This document shows positions 7,502 through 14,826 of a stretch of DNA of 17,825 nucleotides, one piece after another. Every line of letters starts with the position of its first letter. Position 1 is the first letter of the stretch. This DNA comes from Flavobacteriales bacterium UBA6772 (GTDB taxonomy: Bacteria; Bacteroidota; Bacteroidia; Flavobacteriales; UBA7430). Where the stretch lies: NCBI GenBank assembly GCA_002453265.1, contig DKGK01000009.1, positions 6,425-24,249 of the forward strand, written 5' to 3'. The notes beneath the pieces are model-generated. The model was given only the letters and a program-made list of their open reading frames with translations. It was not told the DNA's origin and did no database searches. A program made the translations under genes and the position numbers.

Positions 7502-7993
7502 TCAAATACACTTAAAGTAATCGAAAGGCTCTAAACAATCTGTGCAAGTATAAAGAGACTTACAAGCGGTAGAACCAAACATACTCTTAATTTCTGTATT
7601 TGTAGATTTACATTGCGGACAAGCCACCAACTCTTGGTTAAGCATTCCCTTTTTAGAACTCGCATTTCCTAATGGAGGAGCAATACCGAAAACCCTCAAT
7701 TTCTCTTTGGTTTCAGCATTCATCCAATCTGTGGTCCAAGCAGGTTTATATACTAACGTAACCACGGTATTCACAAAACCATGTTCGGCTAGTTTTTCCT
7801 TCACCATAGCATCAATCATATCCATTGCAGGGCAGCCACTATAGGTAGGACAAAGAAAAACCTCTACGCTATTATCATGTATGATTACATCTCTAATCAT
7901 ACCCATTTCTATGATATTTACCACAGGAATTTCTGGATCTGGAACCTCAGCTAAAAGCTGATAAACCTTTTCTATAGGAGTAAACTTAGTCAT
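7502..7993 (-). CDS. paaD: 1,2-phenylacetyl-CoA epoxidase, subunit PaaD
   Basis: PaaD (PaaJ in some schemes) is the accessory subunit of the phenylacetyl-CoA epoxidase system, thought to help metal or Fe-S assembly rather than catalysis. The 163 residues show an N-terminal MIP18/DUF59 domain with VPDPEIPVVNIIEMGMIRDV (17-36) and LCPTYSGCPAMD (47-58), then a C-terminal zinc-ribbon-like tail with C125PQC128 and C150TDC153. This pairing is characteristic of PaaD as opposed to other MIP18 proteins. It is the last gene of the operon, 6 bases after paaC and before a strong terminator. The reductase gene paaE, often next to paaD, is not found here. Confidence 0.94.
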   Translation of the reverse strand: MTKFTPIEKVYQLLAEVPDPEIPVVNIIEMGMIRDVIIHDNSVEVFLCPTYSGCPAMDMIDAMVKEKLAEHGFVNTVVTLVYKPAWTTDWMNAETKEKLRVFGIAPPLGNASSKKGMLNQELVACPQCKSTNTEIKSMFGSTACKSLYTCTDCLEPFDYFKCI

Positions 7994-7999
7994 CTTAAA

Positions 8000-8755
8000 C
8001 TACCACTTCGCATCAGGATAAGCCCTTTGCAAGTATTGCATTTCGGTAAGTAAATAGCCCAAATATTCGGTATGAATTCCTTTCTTACTCCCCGTAGTCA
8101 TATAAATAGAGTGAGGAGTTTCGAGGGTAGCTTCAGAAAATTTAGCTGTAATATGTTCCATCAAGAAAGTTTTCATTTCTATACCTGTAGGAGCATAAGA
8201 AGCTTTTTGAGCCATGAAGTCTATTTCATCTTCTTCGTATAACTCACCAACAAACATCCACAACTCGTTAATTGCAGTTTGTGTACGTTCGTGACTCTCT
8301 TCGGTACCATCGCCTAAGCGTTTTAACCACATAGCAAAATGACGTTCGTGGTACGTTAATTCCTTTAAAGCTTTTAACGCAATTCCAGAAAGCGTATCAT
8401 CTTCTACTTTAGAAAGTGCTTGATAAGTTTTTAGTAAATACAAAGACATAATATACTGACGTACTATTACAAAAGCAAAATCTGTATTAGGTTGCTCGGT
8501 AAGCATGAAATTGTGAAACTGTCGCTCTGGTCTTCTAAAAGCTAAATCGTCTGCAGTACGAGTACCACCTTCTAATTTAGCTGCGTAAATTAAAAGTGCT
8601 TCAGCCTGACCAAGTAGGTCTAAGCCCAAGTTAATTTGTGCGATATCTTCTTCTAAAAAAGGACCGTTACTACACAATTCAGACTGGCGGTGAGCCATTA
8701 TTAAACAGTGATCACCTAGTCTGATGCAAAATTTAGATAAATTTAAATTATCCAT
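8000..8755 (-). CDS. paaC: 1,2-phenylacetyl-CoA epoxidase, structural subunit PaaC
   Basis: PaaC is the ferritin-like partner of PaaA in the phenylacetyl-CoA epoxidase core; it stabilises the catalytic subunit and lacks an active di-iron site. At 251 residues it has the family length. It carries the family landmarks DIAQINLGLDLLGQAEALL (37-55), ELTYHERHF (132-140) and LKRLGDGTEESHERTQ (144-159), as well as a tail ending in LTEMQYLQRAYPDAKW. It sits 2 bases after paaB and 6 bases before paaD, so the subunits are made from one message. Confidence 0.95.
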   Translation of the reverse strand: MDNLNLSKFCIRLGDHCLIMAHRQSELCSNGPFLEEDIAQINLGLDLLGQAEALLIYAAKLEGGTRTADDLAFRRPERQFHNFMLTEQPNTDFAFVIVRQYIMSLYLLKTYQALSKVEDDTLSGIALKALKELTYHERHFAMWLKRLGDGTEESHERTQTAINELWMFVGELYEEDEIDFMAQKASYAPTGIEMKTFLMEHITAKFSEATLETPHSIYMTTGSKKGIHTEYLGYLLTEMQYLQRAYPDAKW

Positions 8756-8757
8756 TC

Positions 8758-9054
8758 TTACATATTTTTTAGCCCATCGGGAAGTTCATAAAAAGTAGGA
8801 TGACGGTAAACCTTATCGTTAGAAGGATCGAAAAAGCTTTCATCGTCAGAAGAATCTATAGCAACAATAGCATCTGCAGGAACTACCCACATACCTCTAC
8901 CTTCGCCTCTACGCGTATATAAATCGCGTGCATTTTGTATTGCCATCTCTTTGTCGTAAGCATGTACCGATCCAAAATGCTTAAAAGGAAGCCCCTTTTT
9001 AGTTTGGATAAATACTTCCCACAACTGTCCTTGTGTATCTTTTACTTCGCTCAT
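8758..9054 (-). CDS. paaB: 1,2-phenylacetyl-CoA epoxidase, subunit PaaB
   Basis: A small subunit (98 residues) that bridges PaaA-PaaC pairs in the epoxidase complex and is needed for activity in the known systems. Family features are WEVFIQTKKGLPFKHFGSVH (12-31), the adjoining AYDKEMAIQNARDLYTRRGE (32-51) and GMWVVPADAI (54-63), which is the typical PaaB layout with an RR-G-E-type turn. The start ATG at 9054 is 3 bases past the paaA stop; the stop is 2 bases before paaC. Confidence 0.95.
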   Translation of the reverse strand: MSEVKDTQGQLWEVFIQTKKGLPFKHFGSVHAYDKEMAIQNARDLYTRRGEGRGMWVVPADAIVAIDSSDDESFFDPSNDKVYRHPTFYELPDGLKNM

Positions 9055-9057
9055 CGT

Positions 9058-9987
9058 TTAGTTCTTTGCTTGTTTTTGAGCATAAGCTGCTGCAGCCTTT
9101 CGGACCCATTCGCCATCGGTATGTGCTTTTTTGTGGTGTTTTAAACGTTTGATATTACAAGGACCTCCACCCTTTATAACCGCCCAAAATTCATCCCAAT
9201 CAATGGCACCAAAATCGTATGATTGCTCCTTTTCGTTCCACTTTAAATCCTTGTCTGGAACAGTAAGACCTATTAATTCTACTTGAGAAACTGTTTTATC
9301 GATAAAACGTTTTCTTAAAACATCGTTAGATTCTCTTTTAATTTTCCATTTCATCGCGTTTCCAGAACGTGGAGAATCGCTATCGTGCGGACCAAACATC
9401 ATTAAAGAAGGCCACCAAAAACGGTTAAGTGCGTCTTGAGCCATCTCTTTTTGCTCATCCGTACCAGCAGCCATAGAAGCGATTATCTCGTATCCCTGTC
9501 GTTGGTGAAAACTTTCTTCTTTACATATTTTCACCATGGCTCTGGCATAAGGTCCGTAAGATGTTTTTTGCAGCGATACCTGATTGGTAATCGCAGCACC
9601 ATCTACTAACCAACCAATAGCGCCCATATCTGCCCATGTAAGAGCAGGATAGTTAAAAATACTAGCGTATTTGGCTTTACCTTGGTGAAGTTTTTCTATA
9701 AGTTCATCTCTAGTAATACCAAGAGTTTCGGTAGCACTGTATAGATAAAGACCATGTCCAGCCTCGTCTTGTACCTTTGCCAAAAGAATTTTCTTAGCTC
9801 TTAAACTAGGAGCTCTTGTAATCCAATTTCCTTCTGGCTGCATTCCTATAACTTCGGAATGTGCGTGTTGCGACATTTGTCTAATAAGATGCTTTCGATA
9901 TTCCTCGGGCATATTATCGCGCGGTTCAATCTTGTCGTTTGCATCAATTCGTTCTTGAAAAAGAACATTTAATTCTTCTGCTCCCAT
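9058..9987 (-). CDS. paaA: 1,2-phenylacetyl-CoA epoxidase, catalytic subunit PaaA
   Basis: The di-iron oxygenase subunit that, with O2 and electrons from PaaE, converts phenylacetyl-CoA to its 1,2-epoxide, which lets aerobic bacteria open the ring through a CoA-bound pathway. In 309 residues the carboxylate-bridged di-iron ligands can be placed: E45 in HAHSEVIG, E75 and H78 in QDEAGHGLY, and E158 and H161 in CKEESFHQRQGYE. Other hallmarks are WWPSLMMFGPHDSDSPRSG (191-209) and a tail containing FWAVIKGGGPCN. All ligands are present, so it should be active. It starts 6 bases after the stop of the dioxygenase gene. Confidence 0.96.
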   Translation of the reverse strand: MGAEELNVLFQERIDANDKIEPRDNMPEEYRKHLIRQMSQHAHSEVIGMQPEGNWITRAPSLRAKKILLAKVQDEAGHGLYLYSATETLGITRDELIEKLHQGKAKYASIFNYPALTWADMGAIGWLVDGAAITNQVSLQKTSYGPYARAMVKICKEESFHQRQGYEIIASMAAGTDEQKEMAQDALNRFWWPSLMMFGPHDSDSPRSGNAMKWKIKRESNDVLRKRFIDKTVSQVELIGLTVPDKDLKWNEKEQSYDFGAIDWDEFWAVIKGGGPCNIKRLKHHKKAHTDGEWVRKAAAAYAQKQAKN

Positions 9988-9993
9988 CTGTTT

Positions 9994-10920
9994 TTATTCT
10001 TCGTGTTCGTACCCCCAAGTATCCAATTCTTCTTTAGACCATAACTCTGGGAAAAAGATTCTTTTTTGATACTTCGGATGCATGTATTTTTTCCAAGGCG
10101 ATCCTCCTGTAGCAGCAACTGGTTTTCCACTAGATTCTAAATAGTGTTCTGCAGTGCGATAATGAGTCATCGTCCATTTAATATTAATTTTATTGTCTAA
10201 AGCCTTCATCGCTTTAATCAATTTTGGGCTTTGTTTATCTTCCTCACTTAAAGAATTAAAAACAGCTCTTAAATTTTTTGTTTCGTATTCTGTAGCGGTA
10301 TCGAGTAATTCTTTACCGTATTTCTCTTCGAACATAGAAAGCATTAAACTCTTCTCGCCTGTCTTATGATTTTTTCCAGCAGCTTGCCAATATAGGTTGT
10401 CTATTTTAGCTTGTAGTCCAACAAACTCATCTGCTTTATGCTTATAACGAGCATCAATAAGATTATTTAAGTCGGTACAAGCAATTTCAATTTTACGGTA
10501 TTGTACCGATTGGAATCCACTAGCTGGAGTTAAGGCATCTCTAAATTTCATGTACTGCTCTACTTCCATTCCATATTTCATAATGGCAAAAGAAGAAATT
10601 AACACATCAAAATAACGATTAATACGCCCCAAACGACTTACGAAAAAATTAAGTTCTATATTATTTGTTTTGGCAACTTGCTCAATTTCAGAAAGAATCA
10701 TTTTAAAAAGCAATTCATTTACCTGATGATACATGATAAACACACTCTCATCGGGTATCTCGGTTTTGGGTTTCTGTAGTGTTAATAAAGCATCAATCTC
10801 GCAGTAATCCCAATAATTTACTGGTTTAGCATAACGCATTCCAGATAAATAAGTATCAGGATTTTCTCCTAAGTCTTTGTATTTACTATTGATTTCTTCA
10901 ATCAAATCTTTCTGACTCAT
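9994..10920 (-). CDS. Tryptophan 2,3-dioxygenase family protein
   Basis: A heme dioxygenase homologue; classical members open the indole ring of L-tryptophan to N-formylkynurenine using O2. In 308 residues the TDO signatures are visible: FIMYHQVNELLFKMILSEIE (61-80) with H65 at the place of the substrate-contacting histidine, SRLGRINRYFDVLI (95-108), FRDALTPASGFQSVQYRKIE (126-145), and MTHYRTAEHYL (251-261) with H253 as the likely proximal heme ligand. A short glycine turn, ATGGSPWKKYM (270-280), stands where TDOs have the GTGGS-type loop. It heads the paa operon, 6 bases before paaA, which raises the question of whether tryptophan or a related aromatic is its substrate. No other kynurenine-pathway gene is in the window. 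Confidence 0.9.
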   Translation of the reverse strand: MSQKDLIEEINSKYKDLGENPDTYLSGMRYAKPVNYWDYCEIDALLTLQKPKTEIPDESVFIMYHQVNELLFKMILSEIEQVAKTNNIELNFFVSRLGRINRYFDVLISSFAIMKYGMEVEQYMKFRDALTPASGFQSVQYRKIEIACTDLNNLIDARYKHKADEFVGLQAKIDNLYWQAAGKNHKTGEKSLMLSMFEEKYGKELLDTATEYETKNLRAVFNSLSEEDKQSPKLIKAMKALDNKINIKWTMTHYRTAEHYLESSGKPVAATGGSPWKKYMHPKYQKRIFFPELWSKEELDTWGYEHEE

Positions 10921-10957
10921 AAAAGTATATTCTTTTAAAGCTAATAATAAGTAAATT

Positions 10958-10965
10958 CAAAAATA
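10958..10965 (-). promoter_or_regulatory. Putative promoter of the TDO-paaABCD operon, -7 box
   Basis: TATTTTTG on the minus strand matches TAnnTTTG, 37 bases before the TDO-family ATG. A TTTG lies 16 bases further upstream, slightly closer than the usual 17-23 spacing, so this is the best complete Bacteroidota promoter candidate in the window but still a prediction. Confidence 0.5.
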
Positions 10966-11076
10966 CATATTATCAAGCAAACAAATTTATGATTTTTATC
11001 ACGACAACCCTCTACTCTATTCTTTAAATTTAGAACACTACATTTATATAAAACGATGCAAGCTAAACCGGACTAA

Positions 11077-11802
11077 TTATACTAATGAATCTAAGTTATC
11101 GAGTCCAATAAGCCTATCGCTAGTAAAACCTTCAGCATAAGCGACACCAATAAGTCGTCCTAAATCGGAAGCTCTATACGAAACACTGTCTATAAATTGC
11201 TGAGAAGAAATAGGCGTTGTTTTCTCATCGGAACTAGGATTGAAAAACTGAGATTTATAAGCTTTTGCAGCGAGGACTTTAGTTTCAATATAATCCGAAA
11301 TATCCAGCACAAAATCAGGTTTAATCGGATCCCACTGTATATAGTGTAGAACTTGTTTTGGTCGCCACGCAGTTTGCTCTTTATTTTGGTACACCGTTTT
11401 TATTTTAGGTAAGCCAGCTAAAAAACAAGCATTAGAAACCAAACTCGAAGCACGTGAATGATCAGGATGACGGTCGCTAATTGCATTACAAAGAATAATT
11501 TTGGGTTGGTATTTTCTGATTTTTTTAATCAGCTCCATTTGATATTCTTTGTTGTCTGCAGTTACAAAACCATCTTCAAAATTTAGATTTTCTCTAAACT
11601 TCAAGCCCATTATTTCTGCAGCTTCGGTCGCTTCTTGTAACCTAAGTTGCGAACTACCTCTAGTTCCTAACTCACCTTGAGTTAAATCTATTGCAGCTAC
11701 AGAAAAACCAAGTTTAATATGTTTTACAATAGTACCGGCGCATCCCAACTCAATATCGTCGGGATGAACACCAATAGCTAAAATGTCAATTTTATTAATC
11801 AT
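11077..11802 (-). CDS. bshB1: Bacillithiol biosynthesis deacetylase BshB1
   Basis: A zinc-dependent N-acetylglucosaminyl-malate deacetylase of the LmbE/PIG-L family, the second step in making bacillithiol, the low-molecular-weight thiol of many Firmicutes and Bacteroidota. In 241 residues the metal site is seen as GVHPDDIELGCAGT (11-24; H13, D15/D16) and RHPDHSRAS (111-119; H115). Other BshB1-type features are LTQGELGTRGS (40-50), LHYIQWDPIKPDFVLDIS near residue 180 and a YAEGF segment near the C-terminus. Its start overlaps the last 8 bases of ettA, so the two genes are transcribed together and probably translated in a coupled way. bshA and bshC are not in the window. Confidence 0.93.
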   Translation of the reverse strand: MINKIDILAIGVHPDDIELGCAGTIVKHIKLGFSVAAIDLTQGELGTRGSSQLRLQEATEAAEIMGLKFRENLNFEDGFVTADNKEYQMELIKKIRKYQPKIILCNAISDRHPDHSRASSLVSNACFLAGLPKIKTVYQNKEQTAWRPKQVLHYIQWDPIKPDFVLDISDYIETKVLAAKAYKSQFFNPSSDEKTTPISSQQFIDSVSYRASDLGRLIGVAYAEGFTSDRLIGLDNLDSLV

Positions 11803-13483
11803 TCATCAATTTCTTATAACGAATTCTTTTTGGCTCAGAAATACCCAAACGCTTCAATTTATTTGACTCATAATCCGAATAAGAACCTTCGAAATAGTAA
11901 ACTTCAGAATTTCCTTCGAAAGCAAGTATGTGAGTACAAACTCTGTCTAAAAACCATCTATCGTGAGAAATAATCACTGCACAACCAGCAAAATTCTCTA
12001 AGCCTTCCTCTAGAGCTCTAAGTGTATTTACATCTAAATCGTTGGTAGGCTCATCTAAAAGTAAGACGTTTCCTTCTTGCTTTAAAGCCATAGCCAAATG
12101 CAAACGGTTACGTTCTCCACCAGAAAGGACTTTTACTTTTTTATTTTGATCTTGCCCACCAAAATTAAAACGAGAAACGTAGGCTCTAGAGTTCAGCTTT
12201 ACACCGCCCATTTCCATACTATCGAGCCCATCTGTAATGTTTTCGAATACTGTTTTTTCTGGATCAATAGATTTATGGTCTTGATCTACGTAAGAAACTT
12301 TAACGGTTTCACCTACATCGAAAGTACCAGAATCTGGCGTTTCTAATCCCATAATCATACGGAACATAGTGGTTTTACCAGCACCGTTTGGTCCAATAAT
12401 ACCAACTATACCTGCTGGAGGTAAATTGAAATTTAAGTCACCGTAAAGCAATTTACCATCAAAGCCTTTACTTACGTTTTTAGCTTCAATAACATTATTC
12501 CCCAAACGAGGTCCAGAAGGGATAAATATCTCTAATTTCTGTTCCTTATCCTTCGTTTCTTGAGCTAGTAACTGCTGATAATTATTTAAACGAGCCTTAC
12601 TTTTAGCATGACGCGCTTTTGGAGCCATACGAACCCAATCGAGTTCGCGCTGCAATGTTTTTTGTCTTTTAGAATCTTGTTTATCTTCCTGAGACAATCT
12701 TTTTGTTTTTTGCTCTAACCAAGTAGAATAATTCCCTTTCCAAGGAATACCTTCACCTCTATCTAATTCTAGAATCCAGCCCGCTACATTATCCAAGAAA
12801 TATCTATCGTGGGTAATTGCAATTACGGTTCCTTTATATTGTTGTAAGTGTATTTCTAACCATTGTACAGACTCAGCATCCAAGTGGTTGGTAGGTTCAT
12901 CTAATAATAAAACATCTGGTGCTTTTAATAACAATCTACACAAAGCAACTCGCCTGCGCTCACCACCCGAAAGGTTTGCTACAAGAGCATCACCATCTGG
13001 TGTTCTTAGGGCGTCCATAGCTCTTTCGAGTTTACTATCTAATTCCCAAGCACCTTTAGCGTCTATAATATCTTGTAATTCACCTTGACGGTCAATTAGT
13101 TTCTGAAAAGCATCTGGATCGTCCATTACGTCAGGCTCTCCAAACTTTTCGCTAATCGCATTAAACTCATCTAATACATCAACGATGTCTTGTACTCCTT
13201 CGCGCACAATTTCCATTACCGTTTTAGTGTCGTCTAATATTGGCTCTTGCTCAAGTAAGCCAAGAGAAAAGTCCTTATCAGAATATACTTCACCTTTAAA
13301 GTCTTTATCTACACCAGCAATAATGTTTAATAGAGTAGATTTTCCAGAACCGTTTAAACCGATAATACCGATTTTGGCTCCGTAAAAGAAGGATAGGTTA
13401 ATGTTTTTTATAATTTGTTTCCCGCTTGGAATAAGCTTAGAAACTTTGTGCATTCCAAAAATGACCTTTTTATCGTCTGACAT
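11795..13483 (-). CDS. ettA: Energy-dependent translational throttle protein EttA (ABC-F)
   Basis: A soluble ABC-F ATPase that binds the ribosomal E site and gates early elongation according to the ATP/ADP ratio. The 562 residues fit EttA. First ATPase: Walker A GLNGSGKST (42-50), signature LSGGERRRVAL (171-181), Walker B LLLDEPTNHLD (192-202). The P-site interaction linker spans about 250-320 and includes the basic MAPKARHAKSKARLN (286-300). Second ATPase: GPNGAGKTT (364-372), LSGGERNRLHLAMALK (453-468), LLLDEPTNDLD (474-484). The catalytic glutamates are E196 and E478. No transmembrane segments are present. It leads bshB1 in an overlapping pair. A TAAATTTG promoter box lies 28 bases upstream. 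Confidence 0.96.
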   Translation of the reverse strand: MSDDKKVIFGMHKVSKLIPSGKQIIKNINLSFFYGAKIGIIGLNGSGKSTLLNIIAGVDKDFKGEVYSDKDFSLGLLEQEPILDDTKTVMEIVREGVQDIVDVLDEFNAISEKFGEPDVMDDPDAFQKLIDRQGELQDIIDAKGAWELDSKLERAMDALRTPDGDALVANLSGGERRRVALCRLLLKAPDVLLLDEPTNHLDAESVQWLEIHLQQYKGTVIAITHDRYFLDNVAGWILELDRGEGIPWKGNYSTWLEQKTKRLSQEDKQDSKRQKTLQRELDWVRMAPKARHAKSKARLNNYQQLLAQETKDKEQKLEIFIPSGPRLGNNVIEAKNVSKGFDGKLLYGDLNFNLPPAGIVGIIGPNGAGKTTMFRMIMGLETPDSGTFDVGETVKVSYVDQDHKSIDPEKTVFENITDGLDSMEMGGVKLNSRAYVSRFNFGGQDQNKKVKVLSGGERNRLHLAMALKQEGNVLLLDEPTNDLDVNTLRALEEGLENFAGCAVIISHDRWFLDRVCTHILAFEGNSEVYYFEGSYSDYESNKLKRLGISEPKRIRYKKLMND

Positions 13484-13510
13484 GTGTATAGAGTAGTTAA
13501 TTATAGTTTA

Positions 13511-13518
13511 CAAATTTA
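13511..13518 (-). promoter_or_regulatory. Putative ettA-bshB1 promoter, -7 box
   Basis: TAAATTTG on the minus strand fits TAnnTTTG and ends 28 bases before the ettA ATG. No TTG was found at the expected -33 distance. Confidence 0.45.
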
Positions 13519-13535
13519 AACTAAAATTCCTTAAA

Positions 13536-13565
13536 AAGTAAAACTCCAAGCATAAAGCAAGGAGT
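13536..13565 (-). terminator. Weak hairpin after the 98-residue gene
   Basis: On the minus strand ACTCCTTGC and GCTTGGAGT form a stem with two T-T mismatches (arms 13557-13565 and 13543-13551), followed by TTTACTTTTT. It lies 32 bases beyond the stop at 13597 and upstream of ettA, a fitting place for a terminator, but the stem is imperfect. Confidence 0.4.
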
Positions 13566-13596
13566 AAAACTAAAACAACACAAAAAAACAAAAATA

Positions 13597-13893
13597 TTAA
13601 ATTAAAAGACTATTCACTAAGCTGTCAACTTGAATATATAAACCCGCTTTTTTTTCAAAATCACGGCTTGTTTCAAAAACATTCTCAGAGTTTACTATGA
13701 TTTCACAATATTTAAAACAAGCTAAGTCAGAAACCTCTTCAACCGATTTATGTAAAGACAAAGGTAAGCCTTCGGCAGATAAAACCTCAAAATTGGTGAA
13801 TGTACTGTCTGTAGGATCTAAGAATAATGTATCAATATTACGTATTAATTGCCCTACAGTCATTTTAGCAGAAATTTGTACTTTTCTTACCAT
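13597..13893 (-). CDS. Hypothetical protein, 98 residues
   Basis: Not recognised. I place the start at the ATG at 13893 (MVRKVQISAKMTVGQ); the frame also has a TTG two codons earlier, which I reject as a weaker start. It has no signal peptide and no membrane segment. The composition is mixed, with several acidic stretches (DPTDSTF, SVEEVSD) and three cysteines or near-cysteine hydrophobic segments around DLACFKYCEIIV. The C-terminus is hydrophobic-polar (LYIQVDSLVNSLLI). It is transcribed alone, in the same direction as ettA but with a probable terminator between them, and is divergent from the DUF3817 gene. A shadow frame on the other strand is of similar length, so reality of this gene rests on its ordinary codon usage and start placement. 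Confidence 0.55.
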   Translation of the reverse strand: MVRKVQISAKMTVGQLIRNIDTLFLDPTDSTFTNFEVLSAEGLPLSLHKSVEEVSDLACFKYCEIIVNSENVFETSRDFEKKAGLYIQVDSLVNSLLI

Positions 13894-14135
13894 AAACAAG
13901 TCGATTTAGAATGAATACTCATTAAAAAATGGGACGATTAAAGATAACAACATTTTTTTTAATCTCGAAATAGGTAACTATACCTAGTTTTATTTTAAAA
14001 AAAAATTATGATTAATCCAACAAATTTTATGGTTTTAAAATCATCAATAATATACTATTATTGATTCAAACTAAACATCCATTTTTATTATTCAGCTAAT
14101 TTTAGAACGACAACGAACACCTCAAAAAAGAAGTT

Positions 14136-14143
14136 TAACTTTG
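14136..14143 (+). promoter_or_regulatory. Putative promoter of the DUF3817 gene pair, -7 box
   Basis: TAACTTTG fits TAnnTTTG and ends 19 bases before the ATG at 14163, giving a short leader. No TTG at -33 is evident. The rest of the divergent gap 13894-14135 is AT-rich, without another recognisable signal. Confidence 0.5.
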
Positions 14144-14162
14144 TCCAAATAAATACTCAAGT

Positions 14163-14435
14163 ATGAAACTATTTCGCTTTATTGCTTTTTTAGAAGGTTT
14201 GTCTTATTTACTCCTTTTGTTTATTGCAACCCCAATTAAATACACATTAGGTGATGCAAGTTATGTAAAAATGCTAGGGATGCCTCATGGTTTGTTATTT
14301 GTGGCTTATATTGGTTTTGCAATTTTTATGAGAGCTGATCAAAAATGGAATCTAAAAACAACCGTAATTATTCTTGTTGCATCAATTATTCCTTTTGGGA
14401 CTTTTTATATAGACAAGAAGTATTTAAGAGATTAG
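14163..14435 (+). CDS. DUF3817 domain membrane protein
   Basis: A 90-residue integral membrane protein of family DUF3817, function unknown. Family landmarks are the N-terminal FLEGLSYLLLLFIATPIKY (9-27), where E11 and the SYLLLLF run are typical, and GMPHGLLFVAYIGFA (39-53) with the conserved HG. Three membrane helices are expected at about 7-23, 41-56 and 66-83, with a positively charged C-terminus (DKKYLRD). It is 16 bases upstream of the next gene on the same strand, so the two are probably co-transcribed from the promoter box just before it. Confidence 0.88.
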   Translation: MKLFRFIAFLEGLSYLLLLFIATPIKYTLGDASYVKMLGMPHGLLFVAYIGFAIFMRADQKWNLKTTVIILVASIIPFGTFYIDKKYLRD

Positions 14436-14451
14436 TTTAAAAACGTATATT

Positions 14452-14826
14452 ATGGAATTGAATAATCAGGAAATTCATCAGATGGGGATGAACCATGTGG
14501 GGAAACATCTAGAGCAAAACGGCTTTGAGTTTTTGGCTGTTAAAAGCGATTTTGGACAGTCTCCACAATTTGTATGTGTAAAGAATGAAAAGGAATTGTT
14601 TTTTGTACTTGTACGCACAGTAAGTTTTCCAGAGGACCCTCAGAATTATAATGAATCTTGGATGGCGAACATGAAAAAGCACGCTATCGAGAAGAAAGCG
14701 CGTCTTTTGTATGCGGGTGTTGGCTTAGCCGACAGTTCTAATATGATGGCTAAACCATTAAAAGGACAGGAGTCCTTAGTGAACTATAAGGGTTTAGTAG
14801 AAATTGATTTAAGCTCTAAAAAGTAG
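14452..14826 (+). CDS. Conserved-looking hypothetical protein, 124 residues
   Basis: A soluble protein without signal peptide or membrane segment. Visible pattern: an N-terminal helix IHQMGMNHVGKHLEQNGFEF (8-27), a beta-like segment PQFVCVKNEKELFFVLVRTV (38-57), a helix ANMKKHAIEKKARLL (72-86) and a final strand GLVEIDL (114-120). The order helix-strand-hairpin-strand with a conserved-looking VRTV resembles a small restriction-endonuclease-like fold, but the acidic/lysine catalytic residues of that fold are not obvious, so this is only a guess. I recall similar short proteins in Flavobacteriia but cannot name a function. It follows the DUF3817 gene by 16 bases, and its last 11 bases overlap the end of the convergent thioredoxin gene. 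Confidence 0.72.
   Translation: MELNNQEIHQMGMNHVGKHLEQNGFEFLAVKSDFGQSPQFVCVKNEKELFFVLVRTVSFPEDPQNYNESWMANMKKHAIEKKARLLYAGVGLADSSNMMAKPLKGQESLVNYKGLVEIDLSSKK

Noticed and set aside
13894..13899. Start of the unknown gene at TTG 13899
   Set aside because: A proper ATG lies two codons downstream at 13893, so the TTG is unlikely to be used.
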